Shown in pieces: positions 56,484 through 62,944 of a stretch of 64,000 nucleotides of DNA. The position numbers and the translations under genes are program-made. The notes below the pieces were generated by a model, which made no database searches, was not told the origin of the DNA, and saw only the letters and a list, made by a program, of their open reading frames with translations. The number at the start of each line of letters is the position of its first letter. Position 1 is the stretch's first letter. Source of the DNA: a virus; the IMG/VR virus record IMGVR_UViG_3300023202_000142, positions 1 to 64,000 of that record. One strand, 5' to 3'.

Positions 56484-57033
56484 CGCCCAGCTCGTTGTAA
56501 TCGTCGGCCCCAGCGGAGTCGGCAAAACCACGTTGACCCAGATCCTCCAGGAGAGGAACGACTGGCCAATCGCAGTCTCTCATACCTCCCGACCGCCCCG
56601 TGACGGCGAGGTCGACGGCGTCGACTACCACTTCGTCCCGAAGCATCACATCCAGGCAGCAATCGAGGATGGCTCCGTAGTGGAATGGGCGGAGTACAAG
56701 GGAAACCTCTACTGTCTCACCGCCGACGAACTGGAGCGCGATGAAATCACCACCGTCGTCGTCGAGAGGGCGGGTCTCGACCATCTCCTGGACCGCTACG
56801 GGCATGAGGGTGTGTTGTCGGTACTGGTGCTGCCTCCGAGCCTGCACGACCTCAGAAAGCGTCTACGCGGCCGTGGGGATGACCCCGAACTGATCGAGAA
56901 GCGCATGAAGACCGCCGTCGAGGAGTGCGCGCTGGATCGCGAGTTCGCCCTCCTCGTCGTCAACGGTGACGAGTATGAGGCGGCCAGCCGGATCGCAGGT
57001 GTCGCGGAGTGGAAGTACGAACCGTGCTTCTGA
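56476..57033 (+). CDS. gmk: guanylate kinase, 185 aa
   Basis: Phosphorylates GMP or dGMP. P-loop GPSGVGKTT (11-19), the GMP-binding SHTSRPPRDGEVDG followed by VDYHFV, and EWAEYKGNLY are diagnostic. The usual length is about 200 aa, so this is complete. It may supply dGTP or handle guanine released or replaced during DNA modification. Overlaps the methyltransferase by 8 nt. Confidence 0.9.
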   Translation: MSDAQLVVIVGPSGVGKTTLTQILQERNDWPIAVSHTSRPPRDGEVDGVDYHFVPKHHIQAAIEDGSVVEWAEYKGNLYCLTADELERDEITTVVVERAGLDHLLDRYGHEGVLSVLVLPPSLHDLRKRLRGRGDDPELIEKRMKTAVEECALDREFALLVVNGDEYEAASRIAGVAEWKYEPCF

Positions 57034-57058
57034 CTGCGTCCCGGTGTAGGCTGCGCTC

Positions 57059-57664
57059 ATGGCTATCCGGTACAAAACTCGACGGGTGGAATACGGGCAC
57101 TACGAAATCCGTGCCTACGACGGCCGCAAGCGCATCGGTCGCATCGTGATCATGAACCTGGGGAAGCTGGCAAGCGTTGAGGCCGTCCGGGTCGCTGACG
57201 AATACCAGCGTCAAGGGATCGCCACTGAACTCTACTTGATGGCGGCCAAGGTCTCCTGCAAAGAATTCGGTAAGCCGCTTGCGTCAGCGAACTGGGGATC
57301 TATCCCCGCCGCCAAAGGGGTGTGGCGAAAGCTTGTATCGAAGGGCAAGGCGAAGCGCTACACTCAGAAGAAACACCACAAGGACATACAGGGTTACCTG
57401 ATTCCCTGCAGGGGCGTCGAGATCCCCGACGGTGTCGTCATCGAGTCGCTCGTCGAGTACATCGATCACCTCCTAGAAGCTGAGGGCTCCCTGGTAGACA
57501 TGGCACGTGACCGTGCGCGCGGGGATGCTCCGGCGGGGTCAGGCAAGGCCGACTACTTGCCCGATGAGCCCGAGGAAGAGCCCGAGGAAGAGCCCGAGGA
57601 AGAGCCCGCCCAGCCCGGCACCGATGCGACCACCGCTGGTGTCCCGGGTGTCGGTGTCGACTAA
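57059..57664 (+). CDS. GNAT acetyltransferase with an internal tag-like segment, 201 aa
   Basis: Residues 40-60 (VEAVRVADEYQRQGIATELY-type stretch) form the acetyl-CoA motif A, followed by GVWRKLVSKG. After the domain, SLVEYIDHLLEAEG (130-143) matches the N-terminal tag seen elsewhere. A low-complexity tail with PEEE repeats follows. A TAGGCT box 6 nt before the ATG suggests a leaderless mRNA. Either a C-terminally tagged enzyme or a fused pair. Confidence 0.74.
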   Translation: MAIRYKTRRVEYGHYEIRAYDGRKRIGRIVIMNLGKLASVEAVRVADEYQRQGIATELYLMAAKVSCKEFGKPLASANWGSIPAAKGVWRKLVSKGKAKRYTQKKHHKDIQGYLIPCRGVEIPDGVVIESLVEYIDHLLEAEGSLVDMARDRARGDAPAGSGKADYLPDEPEEEPEEEPEEEPAQPGTDATTAGVPGVGVD

Positions 57665-57665
57665 G

Positions 57666-57694
57666 GGTTGACCTCCTGGTCAATCGAGGCTTAC
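57666..57694 (+). promoter_or_regulatory. promoter P19 for thyX
   Basis: TTGACC, 17 nt, TTACTG, with ACAGGAGTC before the ATG at 57731. Confidence 0.6.
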
Positions 57695-57730
57695 TGTGCG
57701 CGGACTTCACAATCCAGTACAGGAGTCAAG

Positions 57731-58582
57731 ATGCCAGAAATGAGAATCCAGGTGCTCGACGGCGGGTTCGTCGAACTCATCGACATCATGGGCGACGACC
57801 GCGCGATCGAAGAGGCGGCCCGGGTGTCCTACAAGGGCACCCGCGACGAGGAGCGAGATCCCAAGCAGACCAGGGGGTTGATCCGGTATCTGATGCGCAA
57901 CCGTCACACCTCACCCTTCGAGATGGTGTCGTTCAAGTTCGCCTGCAGGATGCCGATGTTCGTGGCCCGGCAATGGGTCCGCCACCGCACCGCGAGTCTG
58001 AATGAAATCAGCGGAAGGTATGCCGAACTGCCGGCCGACTACTACGTTCCCGCGCCCGAGCGCGTGACGTTCCAGTCCAGGTCCAACAAGCAGGGCTCGT
58101 CGGACGAACAGCTCGAAGAGCCAGCCGAATGGATTGAAGAGTTCGACACCGAAGCCATCAGTGCGTTCGAGTTGTACCAGGAGCGCCTCGAAGCCGGGAT
58201 GGCCAAGGAGTTGGCGCGCATCAATCTACCGTTGTCGACATACACTGAGTGGGTCTGGAAGATGGACCTCCACAACCTGTTCCACTTCCTCAATCTCAGG
58301 CTGCATCCTCACGCCCAGCACGAGATTCGGGTCTACGCCAAGGCTATCGCGGAGTTCGTCAAGCAAGCGGTCCCGGTCTCCTGGGGCGCATTCGAGGACT
58401 ACGTGCTCAACGCCATCCATCTCACCTACCCCGAGCAGGTCGCGATTCGGCAAATGCAGGAACCAGTTGAAGCTAACTTCGAGGATGCCTGCAAGGCCGC
58501 TGAGCTGAGCGGACGTGAGCAGCGCGAGTTGCGCGAAAAGCTCGATGTTCTGGAGATCGGCAGGGTCGAGATCCCTTTCTGA
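57731..58582 (+). CDS. thyX: FAD-dependent thymidylate synthase ThyX, 283 aa
   Basis: Makes dTMP from dUMP using FAD and methylene-tetrahydrofolate. The ThyX signature RHRX7S is seen as RHRTASLNEIS (84-94) followed by GRYAEL. FVARQWVRHR and HNLFHFLNLRL also fit. Slightly longer than the usual 220-250 aa. Start MPEMRIQVLDGGF has its own promoter and ribosome site. Confidence 0.95.
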   Translation: MPEMRIQVLDGGFVELIDIMGDDRAIEEAARVSYKGTRDEERDPKQTRGLIRYLMRNRHTSPFEMVSFKFACRMPMFVARQWVRHRTASLNEISGRYAELPADYYVPAPERVTFQSRSNKQGSSDEQLEEPAEWIEEFDTEAISAFELYQERLEAGMAKELARINLPLSTYTEWVWKMDLHNLFHFLNLRLHPHAQHEIRVYAKAIAEFVKQAVPVSWGAFEDYVLNAIHLTYPEQVAIRQMQEPVEANFEDACKAAELSGREQRELREKLDVLEIGRVEIPF

Positions 58583-58589
58583 ACTCGAT

Positions 58590-58622
58590 GCATCTAAGCT
58601 CTAGTTCGGCTACGCTGAGGTT
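58590..58622 (+). promoter_or_regulatory. leaderless promoter for the membrane protein gene
   Basis: TACGCT lies 6 nt before the ATG at 58623; the -35 is weak. Confidence 0.4.
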
Positions 58623-59078
58623 ATGACAGAAGAAACCGTCAATCTCGCTGACATTGTCCAGTTCGCCTCGCAGCACTGGGTAGAACTGGGCACCGGGGCC
58701 GCAGCGGTGACCGCTACAATCTTCCTGGTCGAACTGGGTAAGGGCTGGTTGAAGCTGTGGGTCGCGGATCGTGGCTACTCCGAGCAGTTCGAGGAGAACG
58801 CCGTCCGAACCCTGGTCTTTGCGCTGTCGGTGCCAGTCGCCTGGCTCCTCGAATTCGGCAAGACCTGGGAGTCGTTCTTCGGTAGACCCATGGGCACCGG
58901 CGCCGAGCTGTTCGTTGGCGGAGCCATCACAGCGATCATTAGCATCGTGGTTTACCTGTTCATCCACCGCATTGAACCGATCGAGGTAGCCAGACTGAAG
59001 CTCTACAAGTGGCTGAAGGTCAGCCCCGGCGAAATCGAGAAGGCCCGAAACAACCGACGCGACCAAAAAGGTTCTTGA
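58623..59078 (+). CDS. membrane protein with three predicted helices, holin-like, 151 aa
   Basis: Hydrophobic segments at about 22-41 (GTGAAAVTATIFLVELG), 64-79 (LVFALSVPVAWLLEF) and 96-113 (FVGGAITAIISIVVYLF), with a basic C-terminal tail. Size and topology would suit a holin, but no lysin adjoins, so the role is open. Confidence 0.72.
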   Translation: MTEETVNLADIVQFASQHWVELGTGAAAVTATIFLVELGKGWLKLWVADRGYSEQFEENAVRTLVFALSVPVAWLLEFGKTWESFFGRPMGTGAELFVGGAITAIISIVVYLFIHRIEPIEVARLKLYKWLKVSPGEIEKARNNRRDQKGS

Positions 59079-59103
59079 CCGCATCGCGACCCCGTCGCTA
59101 CAG
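59076..59103 (+). promoter_or_regulatory. promoter for tiny ORF and tRNA cluster A
   Basis: TTGACC, about 16-18 nt, TACAGT near 59098. Confidence 0.5.
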
Positions 59104-59116
59104 TCGTCGTCACGGG

Positions 59117-59224
59117 ATGCGACCGGCCACCTTGGAACGAAAACATGATGCAATCATTGCCCAGTCAGATTTGCTCCTCGCTGCTTCCGAGCAGCCACTG
59201 GAGGCGTCTGCGCTGAGCGACTGA
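59117..59224 (+). CDS. tiny protein ahead of tRNA cluster A, 35 aa
   Basis: MRPATLERKHDAIIAQSDLL ... ASALSD. Lies between a promoter and a terminator; could be a leader peptide. The internal LLLAASE recalls the tag only weakly. Confidence 0.5.
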   Translation: MRPATLERKHDAIIAQSDLLLAASEQPLEASALSD

Positions 59225-59245
59225 ATACATCGTTCAAGCCGAAGA

Positions 59246-59275
59246 AGCCTCCAGTCACTGACTGGGGGCTTTTTT
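59246..59275 (+). terminator. intrinsic terminator before tRNA cluster A
   Basis: AGCCTCCAGTCA pairs with TGACTGGGGGCT, 1-nt centre, followed by six T. Confidence 0.85.
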
Positions 59276-59281
59276 CGTTTG

Positions 59282-59303
59282 GGTCTTTGACAACTGAAGA
59301 TGA
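59282..59303 (+). promoter_or_regulatory. boxA-like antitermination element
   Basis: GGTCTTTGACAACTGAAGA followed by TGA, 6 nt before the first tRNA. Nearly the same sequence precedes tRNA cluster B at 61184. Resembles boxA of bacterial rRNA leaders bound by NusB-S10. Confidence 0.6.
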
Positions 59304-59308
59304 TGTAA

Positions 59309-59382
59309 GCCCGGGTAGGCTAACTGGCAACGCCGCGGTCCTAAGAAGGCCGTGAGTGTGGGTTCGACTCCCACCCCGGGTA
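59309..59382 (+). tRNA. tRNA-like, anticodon AAG (Leu codon CUU), short variable loop
   Basis: Acceptor GCCCGGG/CCCGGGT, anticodon loop CUAAGAA, T-arm GTGGG/CCCAC. A bacterial tRNA-Leu should have a long variable arm; this has 5 nt. CCA not encoded. Confidence 0.75.
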
Positions 59383-59384
59383 CT

Positions 59385-59456
59385 GCTCCCGTACCCCAAC
59401 GGCAGAGGAGCGGCCTTAAAAGCCGTCGAGTCCGGGTTCGATCCCCGGCGGGAGCA
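59385..59456 (+). tRNA. tRNA-like, anticodon UAA (Leu codon UUA), short variable loop
   Basis: Acceptor GCTCCCG/CGGGAGC, stem GCGGC/GCCGT, loop CUUAAAA. Again class I in shape despite a Leu anticodon. Confidence 0.78.
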
Positions 59457-59458
59457 TG

Positions 59459-59531
59459 GCGCCCATAGGCCAACAGGAAGAGCCGCGTGGTTCAAACCCC
59501 GTGGGTCCAGGTTCGATCCCTGGTGGGCGCA
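59459..59531 (+). tRNA. tRNA-like, anticodon CAA (Leu codon UUG), possibly 8-nt anticodon loop
   Basis: Acceptor GCGCCCA/TGGGCGC, T-arm CCAGG/CCTGG. The only consistent stem (CGTGG/CCGTG) leaves the 8-nt loop UUCAAACC. That would suggest a frameshifting tRNA, or one surplus C. Confidence 0.7.
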
Positions 59532-59535
59532 TGAT

Positions 59536-59621
59536 GGAGGGTTGGCAGAGCGGTAATGCATCGGTCTTGAAAACCGACGAGTCCCTGACGGGGCGCGAGG
59601 GTTCGATCCCCTCACCCTCCT
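59536..59621 (+). tRNA. tRNA-Ser(UGA)
   Basis: Acceptor GGAGGGT/ACCCTCC, loop CUUGAAA, and a long variable arm as expected for serine. Confidence 0.93.
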
Positions 59622-59625
59622 CTGA

Positions 59626-59697
59626 CTGGGTGTGGGCCAGTGGTTGGCCACTTGCTTTGGGAGCAAGGTTACGGGGGTTCGAATCCCTCCACCCAGA
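59626..59697 (+). tRNA. tRNA-Pro(UGG)
   Basis: Acceptor CTGGGTG/CACCCAG, stem CTTGC/GCAAG, loop UUUGGGA. Confidence 0.92.
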
Positions 59698-59770
59698 TGA
59701 CCTGTAGCTCAATTGGCAGAGCACTGCACTTTGACTGCAGTGGTTCGAGGTTCGAATCCTCGCAGGTCAA
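59698..59770 (+). tRNA. tRNA-Gln(UUG)
   Basis: Acceptor TGACCTG/CAGGTCA, stem CTGCA/TGCAG, loop CUUUGAC. No spacer from the preceding tRNA. Confidence 0.93.
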
Positions 59771-59773
59771 TGC

Positions 59774-59844
59774 GGCGACGTGTGCGAGTGGTTAGCGCTC
59801 GGATTGCAAACCCGAGGACGCGGGTTCGAGTCCCGCCGTCGCCT
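59774..59844 (+). tRNA. tRNA-Cys(GCA)
   Basis: Acceptor GGCGACG/CGTCGCC, loop UUGCAAA. Confidence 0.9.
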
Positions 59845-59845
59845 T

Positions 59846-59930
59846 GGAGCAGTGGCAGAGTGGCAATGCAGCGGGTTGCTAACCCGTAGGTCGTTTCGAC
59901 GGCCCGGGGGTTCGATCCCCTCCTGCTCCG
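59846..59930 (+). tRNA. tRNA-Ser(GCU)
   Basis: Acceptor GGAGCAG/CTGCTCC, stem GCGGG/CCCGT, loop UUGCUAA, long variable arm. Confidence 0.93.
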
Positions 59931-60000
59931 TATCTCACTGAAATCGAGCTGGAATCAGCTCGGAGCTGGCTGCTAGGGTCGGGTAACCCTGGAGGCTCAG

Positions 60001-60273
60001 ATGACTCTGACAGAACACGTGGACCTTCTCCTCGAAGCGCGCATGTCGTCGCGGGAGCAGAAGCTAGTCGGTAACATGTTGGTGGGCATGGAGATGGAAG
60101 AATACGGTGGCAACACCGAGCGCTTCTACCGCTGGATCGAGCGGAAGACGGATGAATTCCTGGAGGAACTCTACGCAAGGCTCGAAGGTAACGTGCGCGA
60201 AGCCGACCGGAAGAGGCTAACATCGCTAAAGGCCAGGGAGTACATTGCATTGCACAACATGGCGCTAACCTAG
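60001..60273 (+). CDS. tag-bearing helical protein between the tRNA clusters, 90 aa
   Basis: MTLTEHVDLLLEARMSSREQ is one of the best copies of the tag. The rest is helical (RKTDEFLEELYARLEG). TAGGGT at 59974 and TGGAGG before the ATG give it its own promoter and ribosome site. Confidence 0.78.
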   Translation: MTLTEHVDLLLEARMSSREQKLVGNMLVGMEMEEYGGNTERFYRWIERKTDEFLEELYARLEGNVREADRKRLTSLKAREYIALHNMALT

Positions 60274-60282
60274 CCCGCCTCG

Positions 60283-60501
60283 CTAACCGAGGTCTCCGGG
60301 CTCAGCCCCGTCGAGAACTCCGAGGACCAGTCGACGGTATTCGTCTCGGGGGATCTCGATGGCGTCGGCGATGGCATCAAGGATGTCTCCGGGGGTGCAG
60401 CCTGCTCGAAGACGACTGACGATGATAGCACCTCCGACCACGAGTCGGTCGGGATTGACGTACATCTCAAGGGTTGGTTCAGAATCTTGTGCATTGGGCA
60501 T
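60283..60501 (-). CDS. hypothetical protein, 72 aa
   Basis: MPNAQDSEPTLEMYVNPDRL reads leftward from 60501 behind GGAGGGGATAGGAG. Helical end (DILDAIADAIEIPRDEYRRL). Divergent from the 60570 gene; one of few minus-strand genes in this arm. Confidence 0.66.
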   Translation of the reverse strand: MPNAQDSEPTLEMYVNPDRLVVGGAIIVSRLRAGCTPGDILDAIADAIEIPRDEYRRLVLGVLDGAEPGDLG

Positions 60502-60569
60502 CTCCTATCCCCTCCAACTGCGTTTTGATAGTCTGAGGCTGTCCGTAGCTCGACGCAACAGGAGACGCA

Positions 60570-60980
60570 ATGAGAGACATTCTGAACCGCTTACTGAGTA
60601 GACTGCCCCACCAGTGGGCTCGTGATGCCTCGACCGGCCAACACGCCCTCCTGGAGGCTGTGAGCTTCGAATTGCAGCGCATCTATGATCGAATCGGCGG
60701 TCGGCCCGATCAAATCGTGTTCGAACGCGTCGATCTGATGAACCCCTCACCCGACGATGTCCTGGTGTTGACCATGAAGGTCCCGACATCATTCGGGATC
60801 ACGAACTGGATCGACCAGGCGCAACGGATGAGTGATGACCTCAAGGATGCCCTGGGGGTTCGTGAAATCATCGTACTGCCAGACATCGTACACATCGAAA
60901 ACCTGGGTAATCTCGACGCCAACACCGCAAAAGAGCTTGGGAAGCTCAGGAATGTCATCGCGGCACTGAAGGGTGCTTGA
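60570..60980 (+). CDS. hypothetical protein, 136 aa
   Basis: MRDILNRLLSRLPHQWARDA starts behind CAGGAGAC. Amphipathic N-terminus, alpha/beta body (VLTMKVPTSFGITNWIDQAQ). Not a clear tag. No family. Confidence 0.75.
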   Translation: MRDILNRLLSRLPHQWARDASTGQHALLEAVSFELQRIYDRIGGRPDQIVFERVDLMNPSPDDVLVLTMKVPTSFGITNWIDQAQRMSDDLKDALGVREIIVLPDIVHIENLGNLDANTAKELGKLRNVIAALKGA

Positions 60981-61005
60981 CGACCGAATCCAGGTTCAGT
61001 AGGGT
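60977..61005 (+). promoter_or_regulatory. promoter for tiny ORF and tRNA cluster B
   Basis: TTGACG, exactly 17 nt, TAGGGT. Confidence 0.68.
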
Positions 61006-61018
61006 TCGTTTTGAAGCA

Positions 61019-61120
61019 ATGCTCACTGCCCGAGAAGGACAGATGCTTTCAACACGGATGGAAACAGGTACGGATAATCGCTGGACCGGGACGCCCCGGG
61101 CCGGAGGCGATGTCGTGTAA
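61019..61120 (+). CDS. tiny protein ahead of tRNA cluster B, 33 aa
   Basis: MLTAREGQMLSTRMETGTDN ... GGDVV. Sits between promoter and terminator exactly like the 35-aa frame before cluster A; sequence unrelated. Confidence 0.42.
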   Translation: MLTAREGQMLSTRMETGTDNRWTGTPRAGGDVV

Positions 61121-61143
61121 CTGTTGTTCATCGACATGAGTCT

Positions 61144-61173
61144 AGGCCCGGAGGAAACCCCTCCGGGCCTTTT
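61144..61173 (+). terminator. intrinsic terminator before tRNA cluster B
   Basis: AGGCCCGGAGG and its exact complement CCTCCGGGCCT with a 5-nt loop, then TTTT. Confidence 0.85.
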
Positions 61174-61183
61174 CTCGTTCTGG

Positions 61184-61205
61184 GGTCTTTGAAAATTGAA
61201 GATGA
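61184..61205 (+). promoter_or_regulatory. boxA-like antitermination element
   Basis: GGTCTTTGAAAATTGAAGA followed by TGA, 4 nt before tRNA-Asn. Second copy of the element at 59282. Confidence 0.6.
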
Positions 61206-61209
61206 AAAG

Positions 61210-61281
61210 TGGTCGGTAGCTCAGCGGTAGAGCGTCGGGTTGTTAACCCGAGGGTCGTGGGTTCGAGCCCCACCCGGCCAG
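61210..61281 (+). tRNA. tRNA-Asn(GUU)
   Basis: Acceptor TGGTCGG/CCGGCCA, stem TCGGG/CCCGA, loop UUGUUAA. Confidence 0.93.
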
Positions 61282-61285
61282 TTCA

Positions 61286-61358
61286 GCCCCCTTGGCCCAG
61301 TGGCTAGGGCAACCCGTTGTCTGCGGGAAGATCGTCGGTTCGACTCCGACAGGGGGCG
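61286..61358 (+). tRNA. tRNA-Asp(GUC)
   Basis: Acceptor GCCCCCT/AGGGGGC, loop UUGUCUG, one mismatch at the top of the anticodon stem. Confidence 0.9.
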
Positions 61359-61376
61359 CTGGGGGCAACCCCATGA

Positions 61377-61450
61377 AGCGGGATAGAGCAGTCTGGTAGC
61401 TCGTCGGCCTCATAAGCCGAAGGCCGGGGGTTCAAATCCCCCTCCCGCTA
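61377..61450 (+). tRNA. tRNA-Met(CAU)
   Basis: Acceptor AGCGGGA/TCCCGCT, loop CUCAUAA. The D-arm resembles initiator tRNA, but A1-U72 pairs and the three GC pairs of initiators are incomplete, so an elongator or hybrid is likely. Confidence 0.9.
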
Positions 61451-61517
61451 CTGAGTGCGCACATCGACCAAGGCGGTCCTAGATCACGGGTACGCGGGTT
61501 GGTGAAGGCGGCTCAAT

Positions 61518-61591
61518 GCCAGTGTAGCTCAATCAGGCAGAGCAGCTCCCTTGTAAGGAGAAGGCTGGGGGTTCGATTCCCTTCACTGGCT
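61518..61591 (+). tRNA. tRNA-Thr(UGU)
   Basis: Acceptor GCCAGTG/CACTGGC, loop CUUGUAA. Confidence 0.92.
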
Positions 61592-61595
61592 TAGC

Positions 61596-61668
61596 GTCGC
61601 CGTCATCTAGTGGCCCAGGATGCCGGGTTTTCAGTCCGGTCACGGGGGTTCGAGTCCCCCCGGCGATA
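61596..61668 (+). tRNA. tRNA-Glu(UUC)
   Basis: Acceptor GTCGCCG/CGGCGAT, stem CCGGG/TCCGG, loop UUUUCAG. Confidence 0.92.
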
Positions 61669-61672
61669 CTGT

Positions 61673-61746
61673 AGGGAGCGCGCGCTGGGTACGCGGTCTG
61701 GCCTCCAAAGCCGGACGACAGCTCGGATCGTCACCGAGGCTCTCTG
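61673..61746 (+). tRNA. tRNA-Trp(CCA), atypical T-loop
   Basis: Acceptor AGGGAGC/GCTCTCT, stem CTGGC/GCCGG, loop CUCCAAA. The T-loop reads AUCGUCA instead of UUCGANU, so folding or maturation may be unusual. Confidence 0.82.
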
Positions 61747-61751
61747 TGTGC

Positions 61752-61843
61752 AGGCGTGGCCCGCCAGAGCTGGAGAGCTGGGCCGGGCTGTAAACCCGGT
61801 GCACCCAAATAAGACTGAGTGGGTTCGACTCCCACCTCCCCTA
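61752..61843 (+). tRNA. tRNA-Tyr(GUA), degenerate acceptor
   Basis: Stem CCGGG/CCCGG, loop CUGUAAA, long variable arm, T-arm GTGGG/CCCAC. The 5' acceptor (AGGCGTG) pairs only partly with CTCCCCT, so the 5' end is uncertain. Confidence 0.72.
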
Positions 61844-61853
61844 TGGAGAATGC

Positions 61854-62069
61854 ATGACACGCAACGATGACATCACCCCCTACGCGCGGCGCATCAGGCG
61901 TATGCTGCATGAGCGCATGAACCCCGAAGCGGTCGAGGTCGAGGTCGAGATCATGCGACGTCTTCGTGAGACCTCCGAGCGCAGTGTCTACCACCGCGCC
62001 ATGCTCACGCCCCTACCTGTTGAGTCTGGAGGTGCCGCGTTTCTGCGGCGCGACAAACCCGAGGAGTGA
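61854..62069 (+). CDS. small protein inside tRNA cluster B, 71 aa
   Basis: MTRNDDITPYARRIRRMLHE; basic helix then an acidic one (EAVEVEVEIMRRLRETSERS). Lies between tRNA-Tyr and tRNA-Lys genes. No motif. Confidence 0.65.
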   Translation: MTRNDDITPYARRIRRMLHERMNPEAVEVEVEIMRRLRETSERSVYHRAMLTPLPVESGGAAFLRRDKPEE

Positions 62070-62074
62070 GGTTC

Positions 62075-62148
62075 GGGCCGGTAGCTCAGTTTGGCAGAGC
62101 GGCGGATTCTTAATCCGCAGGTCGAGGGTTCGATCCCCTCCCGGCTCA
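62075..62148 (+). tRNA. tRNA-Lys(CUU)
   Basis: Acceptor GGGCCGG/CCGGCTC, stem GCGGA/TCCGC, loop UUCUUAA. Confidence 0.93.
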
Positions 62149-62152
62149 CTTC

Positions 62153-62228
62153 GCGCCCGTAGCTCAACTAGGTTCAGAGCATTCGACTTTTAATCGAAGG
62201 GTTCTCGGTTCGATTCCGAGCGGGCGTG
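62153..62228 (+). tRNA. tRNA-Lys(UUU)
   Basis: Acceptor GCGCCCG/CGGGCGT, stem TTCGA/TCGAA, loop CUUUUAA. Confidence 0.93.
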
Positions 62229-62244
62229 CTGTACGATCCCTTCC

Positions 62245-62565
62245 ATGTTTCGACTGTTATTCAGGGCCCTCAAGGGCATCGGTGAGATCATCCACCGTGC
62301 ACCTGGCTGGAAGTGTTCAGATTGCGGAAAGGCCATGGCGCCCGGCCATCGGTGCATCAACGTTCACGTTCTTCCGGCGAAGCCACAATCGCGTCGCTAC
62401 CCGGTGGCTAAAACACCATTCAGGATGGTGTTCCATCCTACAGGGGCGGTCCGGCGAACCGTGTTTATCGGGACGACTCTTTCGGCAGAGCGTTCAGGGG
62501 GAGCCAAGGGGTGTCGACCCACTGAGCCCGATCGCCTGGGCGGCCAGCTCCTCAAGACGCTGTAG
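62245..62565 (+). CDS. hypothetical basic protein with zinc knuckle, 106 aa
   Basis: MFRLLFRALKGIGEIIHRAP starts 7 nt after TACGAT, so probably leaderless. CSDCGKAMAPGHRC may bind zinc. Basic throughout; the C-terminal third is low in structure. Confidence 0.62.
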   Translation: MFRLLFRALKGIGEIIHRAPGWKCSDCGKAMAPGHRCINVHVLPAKPQSRRYPVAKTPFRMVFHPTGAVRRTVFIGTTLSAERSGGAKGCRPTEPDRLGGQLLKTL

Positions 62566-62662
62566 CGTTGCTTCGGGTCTGAGGTCAGACTATTCTCGGT
62601 CCGAGGAAGGATTCAAGGCCACAAGATGAGCGGTGGTCGTCGATCAGCCGCGGGAGCCTAGC

Positions 62663-62944
62663 ATGGATGTTCAGGACCACATCGACCATTTCTTTGGAGA
62701 AGCTCGTACACGCGGGCGCGCAAGCGTGGGGGATGCCAGAGGACAGGCATCCGAGGTGACTCGAAGGATCGGGGAAGCATTCCTTGAAGCCACCACCCTG
62801 AAGGGCGACTTCGACGCCATGGACGAGATCCCTACATCAGCCCGGAAGATATACGACCGGACCCTGAAGGTCATGGATCTGCTCGGAAAGGCCAAGAAGG
62901 AAGCCTATCAGACCGAAATGGAGCTTCGGAGGGGCAAGTTTTGA
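62663..62944 (+). CDS. tag-bearing helical protein, 93 aa
   Basis: MDVQDHIDHFFGEARTRGRA is a tag variant with FFGEA in place of LLEA. Mostly helical with a basic end. Followed by a related-looking gene starting MSIQDHINAFIGES. Confidence 0.75.
   Translation: MDVQDHIDHFFGEARTRGRASVGDARGQASEVTRRIGEAFLEATTLKGDFDAMDEIPTSARKIYDRTLKVMDLLGKAKKEAYQTEMELRRGKF

Noticed and set aside
59009-59116. Upstream extension of the 35-aa frame before tRNA cluster A
   Set aside because: It overlaps the membrane protein gene end and the promoter; the short ATG at 59117 is more natural.
61451-61517. Possible extra tRNA between tRNA-Met and tRNA-Thr
   Set aside because: No complete T-arm with a matching acceptor could be drawn; perhaps a remnant.
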